Shown here one piece after another: positions 9,639-18,017 of a stretch of 64,000 nucleotides of DNA. The notes under the pieces were generated by a model. The model was not told the origin of the DNA, did no database searches, and saw only the letters and a program-made list of their open reading frames with translations. The stretch's first letter is position 1. The number at the start of each line of letters is the position of its first letter. Position numbers and translations under genes: made by a program. This DNA comes from Acidobacteriaceae bacterium. Lineage in GTDB: Bacteria > Acidobacteriota > Terriglobia > Terriglobales > Acidobacteriaceae. Where the stretch lies: contig JAOAPC010000024.1 in the NCBI GenBank assembly GCA_025462735.1, positions 496,001 to 560,000 of the forward strand. The letters are read 5' to 3'.

Positions 9639-9675
9639 GGGAAAAGATTTTCCCTTTTATCCGAATTGGTATAAC
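9639..9675 (+). promoter_or_regulatory. Candidate operator palindrome plus extended -10 promoter
   Basis: GGGAAAA-GA-TTTTCCC (9639-9654) is a perfect 7-bp palindrome flanked by A-run and T-run sequence that extends the symmetry with one mismatch. Thirteen bases further on, TGGTATAAC (9667-9675) fits an extended -10 element (TGn plus 5 of 6 to TATAAT). The -35 position for that -10 falls inside the palindrome, the geometry expected of a repressor site. Transcription from it would give a leader of about 200 nt before the regulator gene at 9885. Confidence 0.4.
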
Positions 9676-9884
9676 TTTACAGAGTTCCTTGCGGCTGGCC
9701 TCGACTCGTGGTAAGTCTCTGAAAACAGGGTTGCGGCACTTGCAAAATCGCGTTATCCAACCGAAAGCAGTCACTCTGGCCACAGCCGTGCTATTTAAGC
9801 GGAGTGGCACTAAGCTGCCGCTTCTTTCCTGCGCCTAGACGATGACCGGGCCAAGGAAAATTTTGAGGAGTTTAAAAAGCCAGT

Positions 9885-10793
9885 TTGCCAGCCTCTACCC
9901 AACCCTCCGGAGCCGACTTACCATTCCTTGACGCCGTGAGCCCTATCATGAAAGGGGTGGAGGCAGTCATTAAAGAACTGGCCCACAGCTCCGTCCCGGT
10001 TTTATTGATCGGAGAACGGGGATCTGGCAAGCGAACCATTGCCAAGAGGATTCATGCCACCTCTGTCAAACCTGGGGGCGAGTTTCGCGTTCTGATCTGT
10101 TCTGATCTGATTCCCACCACCATCATGGGAAGTCTGCAGTTGAACAGAGCCACCCTGTATCTCGACGAGATTGGCGACCTGAGTCCTGACTGCCAGCAAG
10201 GTTTGATGGATGCGCTCTCGAAGCAAAGCGGTGGAGCAGCAACCCACGTGCGTGTGGTCGGCGGCAGTTCCCGCGACCTTGAACAAGAAGTACGCGGCGG
10301 AGGTTTCAAGGAAGATTTGTATTATCGGCTGAGCGGAGTTTGCCTCCGCATTCCGCCGCTACGACAGCGCAAAGAAGACATTCCTGAGCTGATTAGCTTC
10401 TTTCTTGCCCGTTACGCGGAAGTTTTCCATCGCGCGGTGCCGCCACTGAGCTCAAGTACGAAGCAACTCTTCATGGACTACTCCTGGCCAGGAAACCTTA
10501 GAGAGCTCGAAGCTGCGGCGCGGGCGATCGTAGCTGTTGGAGACGAATCGGTTGCAATGGGCGGGTTACGGTCCATGCTGGTACGCTCCGACGGCGGAGC
10601 TAACGGCGGACGAGTGTCCCTGAAAGAAGTAGCGCGGGCAGCTTCCCGCGAAGCGGAGAAGGAGCTGATTTTGAAAGCGCTCACCCGCACCCGCTGGAAC
10701 CGGCGGCGCGCAGCCCAGGAATTGCAGATCAGCTATAAGGCCCTGCTCTATAAACTCAAGCAGATTGGTTACGAGGAATACGGGGCGTCATGA
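9885..10793 (+). CDS. AAA+ sigma-54-activator-like regulator with Fis-type HTH, lacking the GAFTGA loop
   Basis: About 302 residues with no receiver domain. The AAA+ core has Walker A GERGSGKR (about 43-50), Walker B LYLDEIGDL (about 91-99), the sensor-I region around VRVVGGSSRDLEQ, the FKEDLYYRLSGVCLRIPPLR block and the WPGNLRELE sensor-II region. A Fis-family helix-turn-helix closes the protein (NRRRAAQELQISYKALLYKL). Between VLICSD and LYLDEIG only about 17 residues remain, where sigma-54 activators have about 45 including GAFTGA; that loop is absent. The start is TTG 9885 with GAGGAG 14 bases upstream; GTG near 9936 or ATG near 9949 are alternatives. It sits directly upstream of the EPS export genes (40 bp), so it probably regulates this locus. 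Confidence 0.85.
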   Translation: MPASTQPSGADLPFLDAVSPIMKGVEAVIKELAHSSVPVLLIGERGSGKRTIAKRIHATSVKPGGEFRVLICSDLIPTTIMGSLQLNRATLYLDEIGDLSPDCQQGLMDALSKQSGGAATHVRVVGGSSRDLEQEVRGGGFKEDLYYRLSGVCLRIPPLRQRKEDIPELISFFLARYAEVFHRAVPPLSSSTKQLFMDYSWPGNLRELEAAARAIVAVGDESVAMGGLRSMLVRSDGGANGGRVSLKEVARAASREAEKELILKALTRTRWNRRRAAQELQISYKALLYKLKQIGYEEYGAS

Positions 10794-10833
10794 TTCGGCG
10801 CGAAATTGGAGAAGCCGTGAAACGGGAGAAACA

Positions 10834-11448
10834 ATGAGACGCATATTCACAATGTGGATTTTACTGGCCTTCGTGCTGGGAAGCTTACCGGCACTGGCAG
10901 GGCAGGATTCAAACCAATCCAAGGACCCGAAACCTACATCAGACCCCATGCCGGTGTCTCAGGCTGGCCCGTCCTATGTTATTGGTCCCGATGACACTCT
11001 GTTCATCTCAGTGTGGAAGGAACCAGATCTTACGGAAACTCTGCCGGTGCGGGCCGATGGAATGATTTCGTTGCCCCTTTTGAACGACGTTCAGGCGGCT
11101 GGATTGACCCCCATGCAGTTGGGTTCTTCTCTCTCGGAAAAATTAAAGAAGTACGTTGCCGACCCTCACGTCACGATTGTTGTAACTCAAATGAACAGTC
11201 AACGCGTATATGTGACCGGCGAAGTGCTGCACCCGGGCGCGATGAACCTGACCCCCAACATGACGGTGTTACAGGCATTAGCGACATCTGGGTTCACACA
11301 GTTTGCCAACACCAAAAGCATTTATGTTTTGCGCAACGAAAACGGGGCAGACAAGAAATTCCCGGTGAATTACAAGAAATTAATCAAGGGCGAAGCCGGC
11401 AACCAGAACATTGCGCTAAAGCCTGGAGACACAATCGTCGTTCCGTAA
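10834..11448 (+). CDS. Polysaccharide export outer-membrane protein (Wza/Poly_export family)
   Basis: A 204-residue export protein starting at ATG 10834 with GGGAG 7 bases upstream; the open frame begins earlier but overlaps the regulator gene. A signal peptide ends near LPALAG (about residue 22). The Poly_export domain follows (YVIGPDDTLFISVWKEPDLT, then DGMISLPLLNDVQAAGLTP), with an SLBB-like beta-grasp segment (RVYVTGEVLHPGAMNLTPNM) and the closing LKPGDTIVVP. It is shorter than E. coli Wza and corresponds to the short export proteins of exosortase EPS loci. It should form or contribute to the outer-membrane exit channel, with the barrel protein 6 bp downstream as a likely partner. Confidence 0.93.
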   Translation: MRRIFTMWILLAFVLGSLPALAGQDSNQSKDPKPTSDPMPVSQAGPSYVIGPDDTLFISVWKEPDLTETLPVRADGMISLPLLNDVQAAGLTPMQLGSSLSEKLKKYVADPHVTIVVTQMNSQRVYVTGEVLHPGAMNLTPNMTVLQALATSGFTQFANTKSIYVLRNENGADKKFPVNYKKLIKGEAGNQNIALKPGDTIVVP

Positions 11449-11454
11449 GCGGTT

Positions 11455-12999
11455 ATGAACAAACTAGCGATACAAATCGCATTCGCGCTGTTGTTGCTGG
11501 TGGCGCACGCCCATAGGACGTCGGCCCAGGCAAGCGGTGGTCAGAACACCAGCGGGGCAGCTCCAGCGGCGACAGGTCTGGATACCACGACGCAGATGAC
11601 CGAGAATCCACCGCTTTCGGGATTGGATGAACCCACGTTTGAGCCCGGATACGGGGCCCGCAGTTATCTGGCGCCCAAGGCGGAGGTTAGCGAGTCAGTA
11701 AACTCGAATGCTACTAATGAGTTTTCGAACACGAACATCACTACAACCAGCCGCGCTTTAGGTTCAGTCGAACTACAGAAGCTATGGAAGATGCATCCGC
11801 TCGCCGTTGATTATGTTGGAGGTGTGGACTGGTATAACGGGCCTAGAAGCCACGTTTATCAGGTGCATTCCCTTGCGGCGACGCAGCGCTTTCTGTGGCG
11901 AACCGGCCAGTTCGCATTGCGCGATTCCTTCAGTTACCTTCCCGAAGGCGCATTTGGTTTTGGCTCCTTTGGCGGTGCCGGCGGTGCCTCCGGAGGTGGA
12001 GGTTTCGGCGGCGGTGGACTTGGAGGAGGAGTTACAGGCGGCACTGGAGGGATTTTCACTAACGGCCAATTTGGATCGGTCGGAACCCGGCCGCGTATAA
12101 CCAACATGGCGATTGCAGACGTCACCCAGTACCTGAGTCCGCGTAGCTCAATGGTTCTTTCTGCAGGCTACGGCTTAACGCACTTCCTCAATAATCCTCA
12201 GACGTCATCGTGCGCATCGACGGCGGGCTGTTACTTCAACAGTCAGGAGACCATATTGCAGGCGGGCTACAACCGCCAGATTTCCCGACAAAACCAAGTT
12301 AGTGTGGTTTACGCGTTCGAAGAACTGCACTTTCCCACCTCGTCAGCTGGCAGCTTGAATGTGAATTTGTTGCAGTTGCTGTTTGGTCATCGCATATCAG
12401 GCAAGTTGGATTTCCTTATAGGCGGCGGACCGGAATGGGTGCACCGCAGCCAGTCCGAAGAGGAACTGGTCACACCCACCGGTACTTTTCCGCTCGGTCT
12501 GCCGTGCTTACATCCGACCGTTTTAACGCCGTGCGTTGTTGTTAAGAGTAGTTTTCTTGCCGGATCGGCTCGGGCCTCATTGAGGTATCACTGGTCAGCG
12601 CGCACAGAGTTGTTGTTGACGTATCTCAGATATATCAGCCCAGGTTCGGGCTTTTTCGGCGGAGCCAATACTAATGTGGTCCGCTTCGCGGCTACTCACA
12701 GCCTGGCGCGACGTTGGAACGTCACGGCGGACACCGGCTACTCGCGAAGTTCGCGTCTGTTGACGGCAACAGCAAGCATAGCCACCGGTAGTGCGAACTA
12801 CCACTATTGGTATGTGGGCGGAGGGGTTCATCGCCAGCTTGGCCGGTACTTTGGGGCTTTCGCGAGCTACCAATATAACGCCTTCGGTTTCGGCTCGAAT
12901 GGTTGCACTGGAACGTCATCAGTTTGTGGCCGAAGTTATGGCCGGAATGTCGGGTTGATTGGTCTGCATTGGACCCCGCACCCGATTCGGCTCGATTGA
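11455..12999 (+). CDS. Outer-membrane beta-barrel protein of the EPS export operon, with glycine-rich insert
   Basis: A 514-residue secreted protein beginning 6 bp after the export gene stop. A signal peptide ends near residue 24 (RTSAQA). The body consists of alternating polar/aromatic strands typical of an outer-membrane barrel, for example MVLSAGYGLTHFL, LDFLIGGGPEWVH and FGAFASYQYNAF, ending in a C-terminal hydrophobic strand. Its position matches the PEP-CTERM-associated outer-membrane protein family, but the similarity is by architecture and context. Residues 166-200 are nearly all Gly, with Phe, Ala and Ser, a low-complexity stretch that probably forms a flexible external or periplasmic loop. 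Function in export is inferred. Confidence 0.75.
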   Translation: MNKLAIQIAFALLLLVAHAHRTSAQASGGQNTSGAAPAATGLDTTTQMTENPPLSGLDEPTFEPGYGARSYLAPKAEVSESVNSNATNEFSNTNITTTSRALGSVELQKLWKMHPLAVDYVGGVDWYNGPRSHVYQVHSLAATQRFLWRTGQFALRDSFSYLPEGAFGFGSFGGAGGASGGGGFGGGGLGGGVTGGTGGIFTNGQFGSVGTRPRITNMAIADVTQYLSPRSSMVLSAGYGLTHFLNNPQTSSCASTAGCYFNSQETILQAGYNRQISRQNQVSVVYAFEELHFPTSSAGSLNVNLLQLLFGHRISGKLDFLIGGGPEWVHRSQSEEELVTPTGTFPLGLPCLHPTVLTPCVVVKSSFLAGSARASLRYHWSARTELLLTYLRYISPGSGFFGGANTNVVRFAATHSLARRWNVTADTGYSRSSRLLTATASIATGSANYHYWYVGGGVHRQLGRYFGAFASYQYNAFGFGSNGCTGTSSVCGRSYGRNVGLIGLHWTPHPIRLD

Positions 13000-13038
13000 T
13001 TTTTTCAGGCCAGCCTGGCTGGCAGAATTGGAACAAAT

Positions 13039-14634
13039 ATGATTGAAAACCGTGTACTAACCATGGACGATTACGGCGCAATGCTGCGTCGCCGCCTGAA
13101 GACAATTCTCGTTCCCACGCTTCTGGCGCCCGTTGTCGGTTTTCTGATCTCGTATGCTTTTCCGCCCAAGTACACCTCGCAGTCGCTGGTTTTAGTGGAG
13201 CAACAAAAAGTCCCTCAAGGCTATGTGGCGCCGGTGGTTACGGAAGATCTTTCGCAACGCATCGCTACCTTGGAGCAGAAGGCCCTGGGCGCGGATCGTT
13301 TGCGGCTTCTTATCGACAAACTGAACCAGCAGGGTATATTGCACGGCGCGAATGCGGAGGACGTGATCGATCAGATACGCAGCGGAGTCACGATTGAACC
13401 GGTGCAGATGGTGATGGTCCCCAATCCCAGCGCCACCAAGGGAAGCGGATCCAGGCCCGGTTTCGGTCCGAACCCATCGAAATCGCAAGCGCAGGTTCCA
13501 GGCTTCAATTTGAACTACACAGCGAAGAACCCGCACGAGGCGCAGGCGATTTGCGCCGGTGTAACCGACATCATGCTCCAGGAAAATCTGAGAGACCGTG
13601 AGCAGGTGGCCCAAAATACCACCAATTTCCTCACCCGGCAGGTTGAGGATGCAAAGAGCAATCTGAACGACCTTGACGGCAAGCTTGCTGCTTTCAAGAG
13701 GCAGTATATGGGTCAGCTTCCCGGGGACGCAGACAGCAATTTGAAAATCCTGACGGCGATGAACTCGCAGCTGGACGCTACAACGCAGACTTTGAATCGC
13801 GCGCAGCAGGACAAAACCTACACCGAATCCTTGCTGGCCCAGCAGCTTGCGGCGTGGAAGTCTTCTCAGTCAGCCAGCAATCCGCAAACTCTGCAGCAGC
13901 AACTTGCACTGGCCCAAACGCAGTTGATTTCGTTACAGGAACGCTACACCGACGATTATCCAGATGTAGTGAAGACGAAGAAGCAGATTGCAGACCTGCA
14001 AAAGAAACTGAATGAGATTAATTCTGCTGCACCGAATTCCTCAGCGCCTTCAGGGAGCCAGGCCAATGCGACTGAACCGGCGGAGGTTCAGCAGCTCCGG
14101 ATGCAAGTCCATCAATATGAGCAGGTCATCGCGCAGTCAACGCGGGACGAAAAAAACCTCCAGAGCCAAATCAAGATTTTTCAGGGCAGGGTCTCGCTCA
14201 GCCCCGCGATCGAACAACAGTACAAACAATTGACCCGTGATTACGACACGGCGCAGAAATTTTATGACGACCTGCTCGCGAAGAGGACCCAATCAGAGAT
14301 GCAGACCGCGATGGAACGTGAGCAGCAAGGAGAGCAAATGCACCTACAAATTCCGGCCGGCCTGCCCGACTCTCCAAGTTTTCCAAACCGGCTCATGTTT
14401 GCAGGTGGTGGGCTGGGTGGCGGATTGGCGCTAGGAGTTTGTTTAGGCCTTCTGCTCGAACTGCGCGACAAGTCCCTGCGCAACGAAGGTGACGTCATTG
14501 CCGCGCTCGAGCTGCCGGTGCTCTCACAAGTGCCATGGGTGGGCGTGGAGACAGCCGGCCAGAATGCGAACGGCAAGCGCAGGCTCGGCTTCATGTCGAG
14601 TCCCGGGAACCGGGCAGGCAACGTAGAGGTTTAA
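13039..14634 (+). CDS. Chain-length determinant / Wzz-like inner-membrane protein (GumC/EpsF type)
   Basis: A 531-residue polysaccharide co-polymerase. A Wzz domain with the first membrane helix at about 21-40 is followed by a long periplasmic region rich in coiled-coil heptads (about 180-420, for example RQVEDAKSNLNDLDGKLAAFKR cut short by a helical break). The second helix is at about 450-470, preceded by the family-typical PSFPNR. It lacks a fused kinase domain; the tyrosine autokinase is a separate gene two positions downstream. It would set chain length and link polymerase to export channel. The start at ATG 13039 has GGAACA upstream; an internal ATG at 13063 is also possible. Confidence 0.92.
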   Translation: MIENRVLTMDDYGAMLRRRLKTILVPTLLAPVVGFLISYAFPPKYTSQSLVLVEQQKVPQGYVAPVVTEDLSQRIATLEQKALGADRLRLLIDKLNQQGILHGANAEDVIDQIRSGVTIEPVQMVMVPNPSATKGSGSRPGFGPNPSKSQAQVPGFNLNYTAKNPHEAQAICAGVTDIMLQENLRDREQVAQNTTNFLTRQVEDAKSNLNDLDGKLAAFKRQYMGQLPGDADSNLKILTAMNSQLDATTQTLNRAQQDKTYTESLLAQQLAAWKSSQSASNPQTLQQQLALAQTQLISLQERYTDDYPDVVKTKKQIADLQKKLNEINSAAPNSSAPSGSQANATEPAEVQQLRMQVHQYEQVIAQSTRDEKNLQSQIKIFQGRVSLSPAIEQQYKQLTRDYDTAQKFYDDLLAKRTQSEMQTAMEREQQGEQMHLQIPAGLPDSPSFPNRLMFAGGGLGGGLALGVCLGLLLELRDKSLRNEGDVIAALELPVLSQVPWVGVETAGQNANGKRRLGFMSSPGNRAGNVEV

Positions 14635-14640
14635 TCAGGA

Positions 14641-15594
14641 ATGTACAAAGAATTCTTTGGGTTAAGGGCGAACCCGTTCAATGTCAATCCCGATCCGCGT
14701 TATCTGTTTCTGACGCGGCACACGGAAGAAGCACTGGCATGCCTGACTTATGGCATCCAGAGCCGCAAAGGCTTCGTGCTGCTGACCGGTGAAGTCGGGA
14801 CTGGCAAGACCACGCTCATCAACAAGCTGCTCGAGTGGTTACGCGCGCAACAGGTTCCGACCGCTTTCATCTTCAATTCGCGAATGGACGTGCCACAGTT
14901 CCTAGACTACATGATGGCAGATTTCGGCCTGCCTTTGGAGACCAGCTCGAAAAGCCAGATTCTGATGCGTCTCTACAACTGGTTGCTCGAACGCTATCGC
15001 GCCGGCGAGACCGCGGTTCTGATTGTCGATGAGGCGCAAAATCTTCCCGACGAAGTGCTCGAAGAGATCCGCATGATGACCAATCTGGAGACGTTCACCG
15101 AGAAACTGCTGCAGATTGTTCTAGTGGGACAGACGGAATTAGAGCATCGGTTAAAACACCCGAATCTGCGCCAGTTGCGGCAGAGGCTGACACTCCGGGC
15201 AAAGACGCATCCGCTGACCGCAGAGGAAAGCCGGGCTTACATTCACCAGAGATTGCGGATCGCGGGATCAAACGGTCAGCAGATTTTTGAACCTGAGGCG
15301 CTGACTGCGATTCACCGTTATTCAGGTGGCATTCCGCGCGTGGTCAACTTACTCTGTGAACATTGCCTGGTTAGTGCATTCGTTGACCAGCACAAGACGG
15401 TCAATACTGATGTTGTAGACGCTGTGGCGCGGGACTTTGATCTCGAAAGCAGCCATAGCGTCGGGCCGGCCTCGCAGACGACGCCGGACAAGTTCGATTT
15501 GGTGGATGCGCTGAAGACAATTTCAAACCTCACGGAGCGCTTAAAAGAATCGCAACGCGACGCGAGCGAGATAAGCAAAGAAGGGAAACTATGA
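14641..15594 (+). CDS. ExeA-like AAA ATPase of exosortase EPS loci
   Basis: A 317-residue AAA ATPase with the family start MYKEFFGLRANPFNVNPDP. Walker A is GEVGTGKTT (50-58), Walker B VLIVDEAQNL, and the Arg-rich sensor LRQLRQRLTLR follows, then a helical lid with YSGGIPRVVNLLCE. This matches the general-secretion ATPase ExeA/GspA relatives found in PEP-CTERM EPS operons. It starts 6 bp after the chain-length gene, and its stop overlaps the tyrosine kinase start by 4 bp, so co-translation is likely. It is cytoplasmic and probably energises or organises the assembly complex; no direct function is established for the family. Confidence 0.9.
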   Translation: MYKEFFGLRANPFNVNPDPRYLFLTRHTEEALACLTYGIQSRKGFVLLTGEVGTGKTTLINKLLEWLRAQQVPTAFIFNSRMDVPQFLDYMMADFGLPLETSSKSQILMRLYNWLLERYRAGETAVLIVDEAQNLPDEVLEEIRMMTNLETFTEKLLQIVLVGQTELEHRLKHPNLRQLRQRLTLRAKTHPLTAEESRAYIHQRLRIAGSNGQQIFEPEALTAIHRYSGGIPRVVNLLCEHCLVSAFVDQHKTVNTDVVDAVARDFDLESSHSVGPASQTTPDKFDLVDALKTISNLTERLKESQRDASEISKEGKL

Positions 15595-16496
15595 GTCGAA
15601 TTCATGAAGCCTTGAAAAAAGCAGAGCAGGAAAGAGGGACCTCGGAGGTTGTGCAGCAAATGGATCCCGACCCGGCGGTTTTGGATGCATTGATCCATCC
15701 TGACGTAACGACTTCTGGCGTGCGGTCGCCCTCGGTCGCTGCTCCCGCCGCGGCCATGTCGGGCGATTCCTTGCTCGCCAGCATCCGCCAAACGGACTGG
15801 AGGCCCGACCCGAAGACCATGCTTTTTTTCACCGGCGAAGAGCACCTCTACGGCATGGAGGAGTTCCGCACCTTGCGCAGTCGCCTCTATCAAGCCCGCG
15901 AGAAACACCCCCTTTCGAAGCTGCTCATTACCAGTCCTCTGCCCAAGGAAGGGAAGTCTTTCGTGACGGCAAATTTGGGGCAGGTCCTGGTGCAGCAGCA
16001 TGGGAAACGTGCTCTGCTCGTAGACGCCGATTTACGAAATCCGCACCTGCATTCGGTGCTTGGCGCGGAACCTGGGCCGGGACTTTCCGATTACTTGCGC
16101 TCCGAAATAGACGAATTTTCAATCATCCAGCGTGGCCCCATGGAGAACCTTTTCCTCATACCGGCCGGCAGCAGGAACGAGAATCCGGCGGAGTTGGTTG
16201 GTAGCGGACGTATGAACACTTTGCTGACCCGCCTGCAGCCGTTGTTTGATTGGATCATTGTTGATTCTCCGCCCGCCGTTGCGGTTTCCGATGCTGGCCT
16301 TCTGGCGAAGTACTGCGATGGCGTGATCATGGTTGTGCGCTCCAACGCAACGCCTTTCGATATTGCCAAGCGAGCGCGGCAAGAGTTTGGCGACAACCTG
16401 GTCGGGGTGGTGTTGAACGGGATAGACACTTTGCCCGCTTATTCACAGTATTACTACAGTGCATACGGCAACCCGAATGGAAAGGGTGAAGCCTGA
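15591..16496 (+). CDS. Bacterial tyrosine autokinase (BY-kinase), EPS-associated
   Basis: A 301-residue cytoplasmic BY-kinase. The N-terminus MSRIHEALKKAEQERG is typical of stand-alone kinases of exosortase EPS loci. Walker A variant SPLPKEGKS is at 115-123, Walker A' ALLVDADLR at 141-149, and Walker B WIIVDSPP follows. The C-terminal tail ends SQYYYSAYG, a short tyrosine cluster that would be the autophosphorylation site. It overlaps the ATPase stop by 4 bp (ATGA). The Wzz-like protein at 13039 is the expected membrane activator. Such kinases control polymer length and export through cycles of autophosphorylation. Confidence 0.93.
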   Translation: MSRIHEALKKAEQERGTSEVVQQMDPDPAVLDALIHPDVTTSGVRSPSVAAPAAAMSGDSLLASIRQTDWRPDPKTMLFFTGEEHLYGMEEFRTLRSRLYQAREKHPLSKLLITSPLPKEGKSFVTANLGQVLVQQHGKRALLVDADLRNPHLHSVLGAEPGPGLSDYLRSEIDEFSIIQRGPMENLFLIPAGSRNENPAELVGSGRMNTLLTRLQPLFDWIIVDSPPAVAVSDAGLLAKYCDGVIMVVRSNATPFDIAKRARQEFGDNLVGVVLNGIDTLPAYSQYYYSAYGNPNGKGEA

Positions 16497-16628
16497 GATA
16501 TTTGCAAGAAATTTCAAGGCGATGGGTGAGTGTTTCTGGACCGCACCGCGCATCGGGCAACGTTTGAGTCACAGATAACGAGTGCAGCAGCTTCGCTGAA
16601 CGCTCAGCGATGGAGAAAACGGGTCGAG

Positions 16629-18017
16629 ATGGTTATCCGGTTGTTCAACGCGTATTTTCCCAGCCGCACTCTGCTGTTGGCGTTTTCTGAAGCTTGTGTA
16701 GTGGTATTGGCGTTCACGGTCTCATGCGTATTCTGGATGGGCAGAGACGCGGATATTTTCCTGAATTATGACGGTGGTTTCGCCAACATCGCTCTCATTA
16801 CAGTTGTCTTCGTTCTCTGCATGTATTACGGGGACCTCTACGACTCCCTCATTCTCACGAACCGCCGCGAAGTAATCATTCGACTGATCCAGGTTTCCGG
16901 AGCGGGAACCCTGGTAATGGCAATACTTTATTCCGCTTATCCCAAAACCCGGCTAGGAGCAAAAAACTACGCTCTGGGTTTAATCCTCTTGCTACTCCTG
17001 GTGTGGTTCTGGAGGGAGCTGTTCCTGTGGTTGTTTCGTTCCAAACACCTTCTGGAACGGGCGATTCTGCTGGGCGACGGCCCGCTAGCAAAAAAACTGG
17101 CCGCAGAGATTCTTAGCCGACCGGACTTGGGCCTCCAGCTCTTAGGTTACGTCAGCGCTTCGATGGCCCCAGCACGAAGTGACTTGCCGTATCTCGGTAC
17201 GCCAGATCATCTCTCGGATGTGGTGCGAACGCGCGGAATCCGCCATGTATTGGTTGCCATGTCGGACCAGCGTGGAAAGCTTCCGATGGACGAACTTCTG
17301 TCCATCAAATCGCAATATGCTCGCGTTCAGGATGGCGCCGAGATCTACGAGAAACTTACCGGAAAACTCCCCATCGAATCACTACGTTTGAGTTGGCTTT
17401 TGTTTTCTCCCGGATTCCACACCTCGCGGTGGCTCTCCGCATGGAAAACTGTGTTCTCTTTCTTTATCTCGCTATCTCTGTTGCTTATTTGTCTCCCGGT
17501 GTTGCTGCTAATTGCTCTTGCCATCCGCTTGGATTCGGCTGGTCCAGTCGTTTTCCGGCAAAAGCGAGTCGGTAAAGGGGGAAAGACTTTCACCCTATAC
17601 AAATTTCGTTCCATGTTCCACGGTCGGGATGAGGGCGGTAACCACCGTCCTGCTGAAGAGCAGGATGGCCGCATAACCAGACTGGGGCGGCTGCTTCGCC
17701 GCAGCCGGCTCGACGAGCTACCGCAGCTCTACAACATTTTGCGCGGGGACATGCATTTTGTGGGACCGAGGCCTTTCGTGCCGGATCAAGAGGAGGAACT
17801 GGTAAAGGCCATTCCTTTTTACAATCAACGCTGGAACGTCAAGCCCGGCGCTACGGGGTGGGCGCAGATCAATCGAGGCTACTGCGCAACTATCGACGAC
17901 AACGCTGATAAGTTGGCGTATGACTTGTTTTATATCAAGAATATGTCGATCTCGCTTGACCTATTGATCCTGTTTAAAACGTTAAAGATTTTGGTGCTGG
18001 GGCGTGGAGGGCGATGA
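16629..18017 (+). CDS. Polyprenyl-phosphate sugar-1-phosphate transferase (initiating glycosyltransferase)
   Basis: A 462-residue enzyme that would load the first sugar phosphate onto undecaprenyl phosphate. I chose ATG 16629 because family members begin at this point (MVIRLFNAYFPSRTLLL); an in-frame GTG at 16530 would add 33 atypical residues. Four to five helices (about 10-135) precede a Rossmann-like CoA-binding-type middle domain (ILLGDGPLAKKLAAEIL). After another helix (about 275-300) comes the catalytic Bac_transf domain with KRVGKGGKTFTLYKFRSM, RSRLDELPQLYNILRGDM and FVGPRPFV. It is followed, with a 4-bp overlap, by a GT2. The acceptor sugar cannot be predicted. Confidence 0.93.
   Translation: MVIRLFNAYFPSRTLLLAFSEACVVVLAFTVSCVFWMGRDADIFLNYDGGFANIALITVVFVLCMYYGDLYDSLILTNRREVIIRLIQVSGAGTLVMAILYSAYPKTRLGAKNYALGLILLLLLVWFWRELFLWLFRSKHLLERAILLGDGPLAKKLAAEILSRPDLGLQLLGYVSASMAPARSDLPYLGTPDHLSDVVRTRGIRHVLVAMSDQRGKLPMDELLSIKSQYARVQDGAEIYEKLTGKLPIESLRLSWLLFSPGFHTSRWLSAWKTVFSFFISLSLLLICLPVLLLIALAIRLDSAGPVVFRQKRVGKGGKTFTLYKFRSMFHGRDEGGNHRPAEEQDGRITRLGRLLRRSRLDELPQLYNILRGDMHFVGPRPFVPDQEEELVKAIPFYNQRWNVKPGATGWAQINRGYCATIDDNADKLAYDLFYIKNMSISLDLLILFKTLKILVLGRGGR

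Larger units (their letters stand above)
9201..9884. other. Divergent intergenic region between exosortase operon and EPS regulator/export operon
   Basis: About 680 bp separate the two divergent operons, the longest non-coding stretch in the window. It holds an inverted repeat at 9292-9312, a GC-rich patch at about 9401-9430, and an A/T-rich palindrome at 9639-9654 followed by an extended -10 element at 9667-9675. A short frame from ATG 9842 (28 codons) ends at a TGA inside the regulator's first codons and shows no family resemblance. Promoters for both directions must lie here. I see no RNA gene. Confidence 0.6.

Noticed and set aside
9805-9819. Possible sigma-54 promoter, TGGCAC-N5-TGCC, upstream of the EPS regulator
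   Set aside because: The GG and GC elements are 9 bases apart instead of 10, and the regulator lacks GAFTGA, so sigma-54 control is not supported.
9842-9928. Short frame from ATG 9842 that might be an N-terminal extension of the regulator with a frameshift
   Set aside because: It is only 28 codons, in another frame, and shows no match to a receiver or PAS domain.
11940-12060. Glycine-codon-rich DNA that could be taken for a repeat array
   Set aside because: It is in frame within the barrel gene and irregular, so it is low-complexity coding rather than a repeat array.
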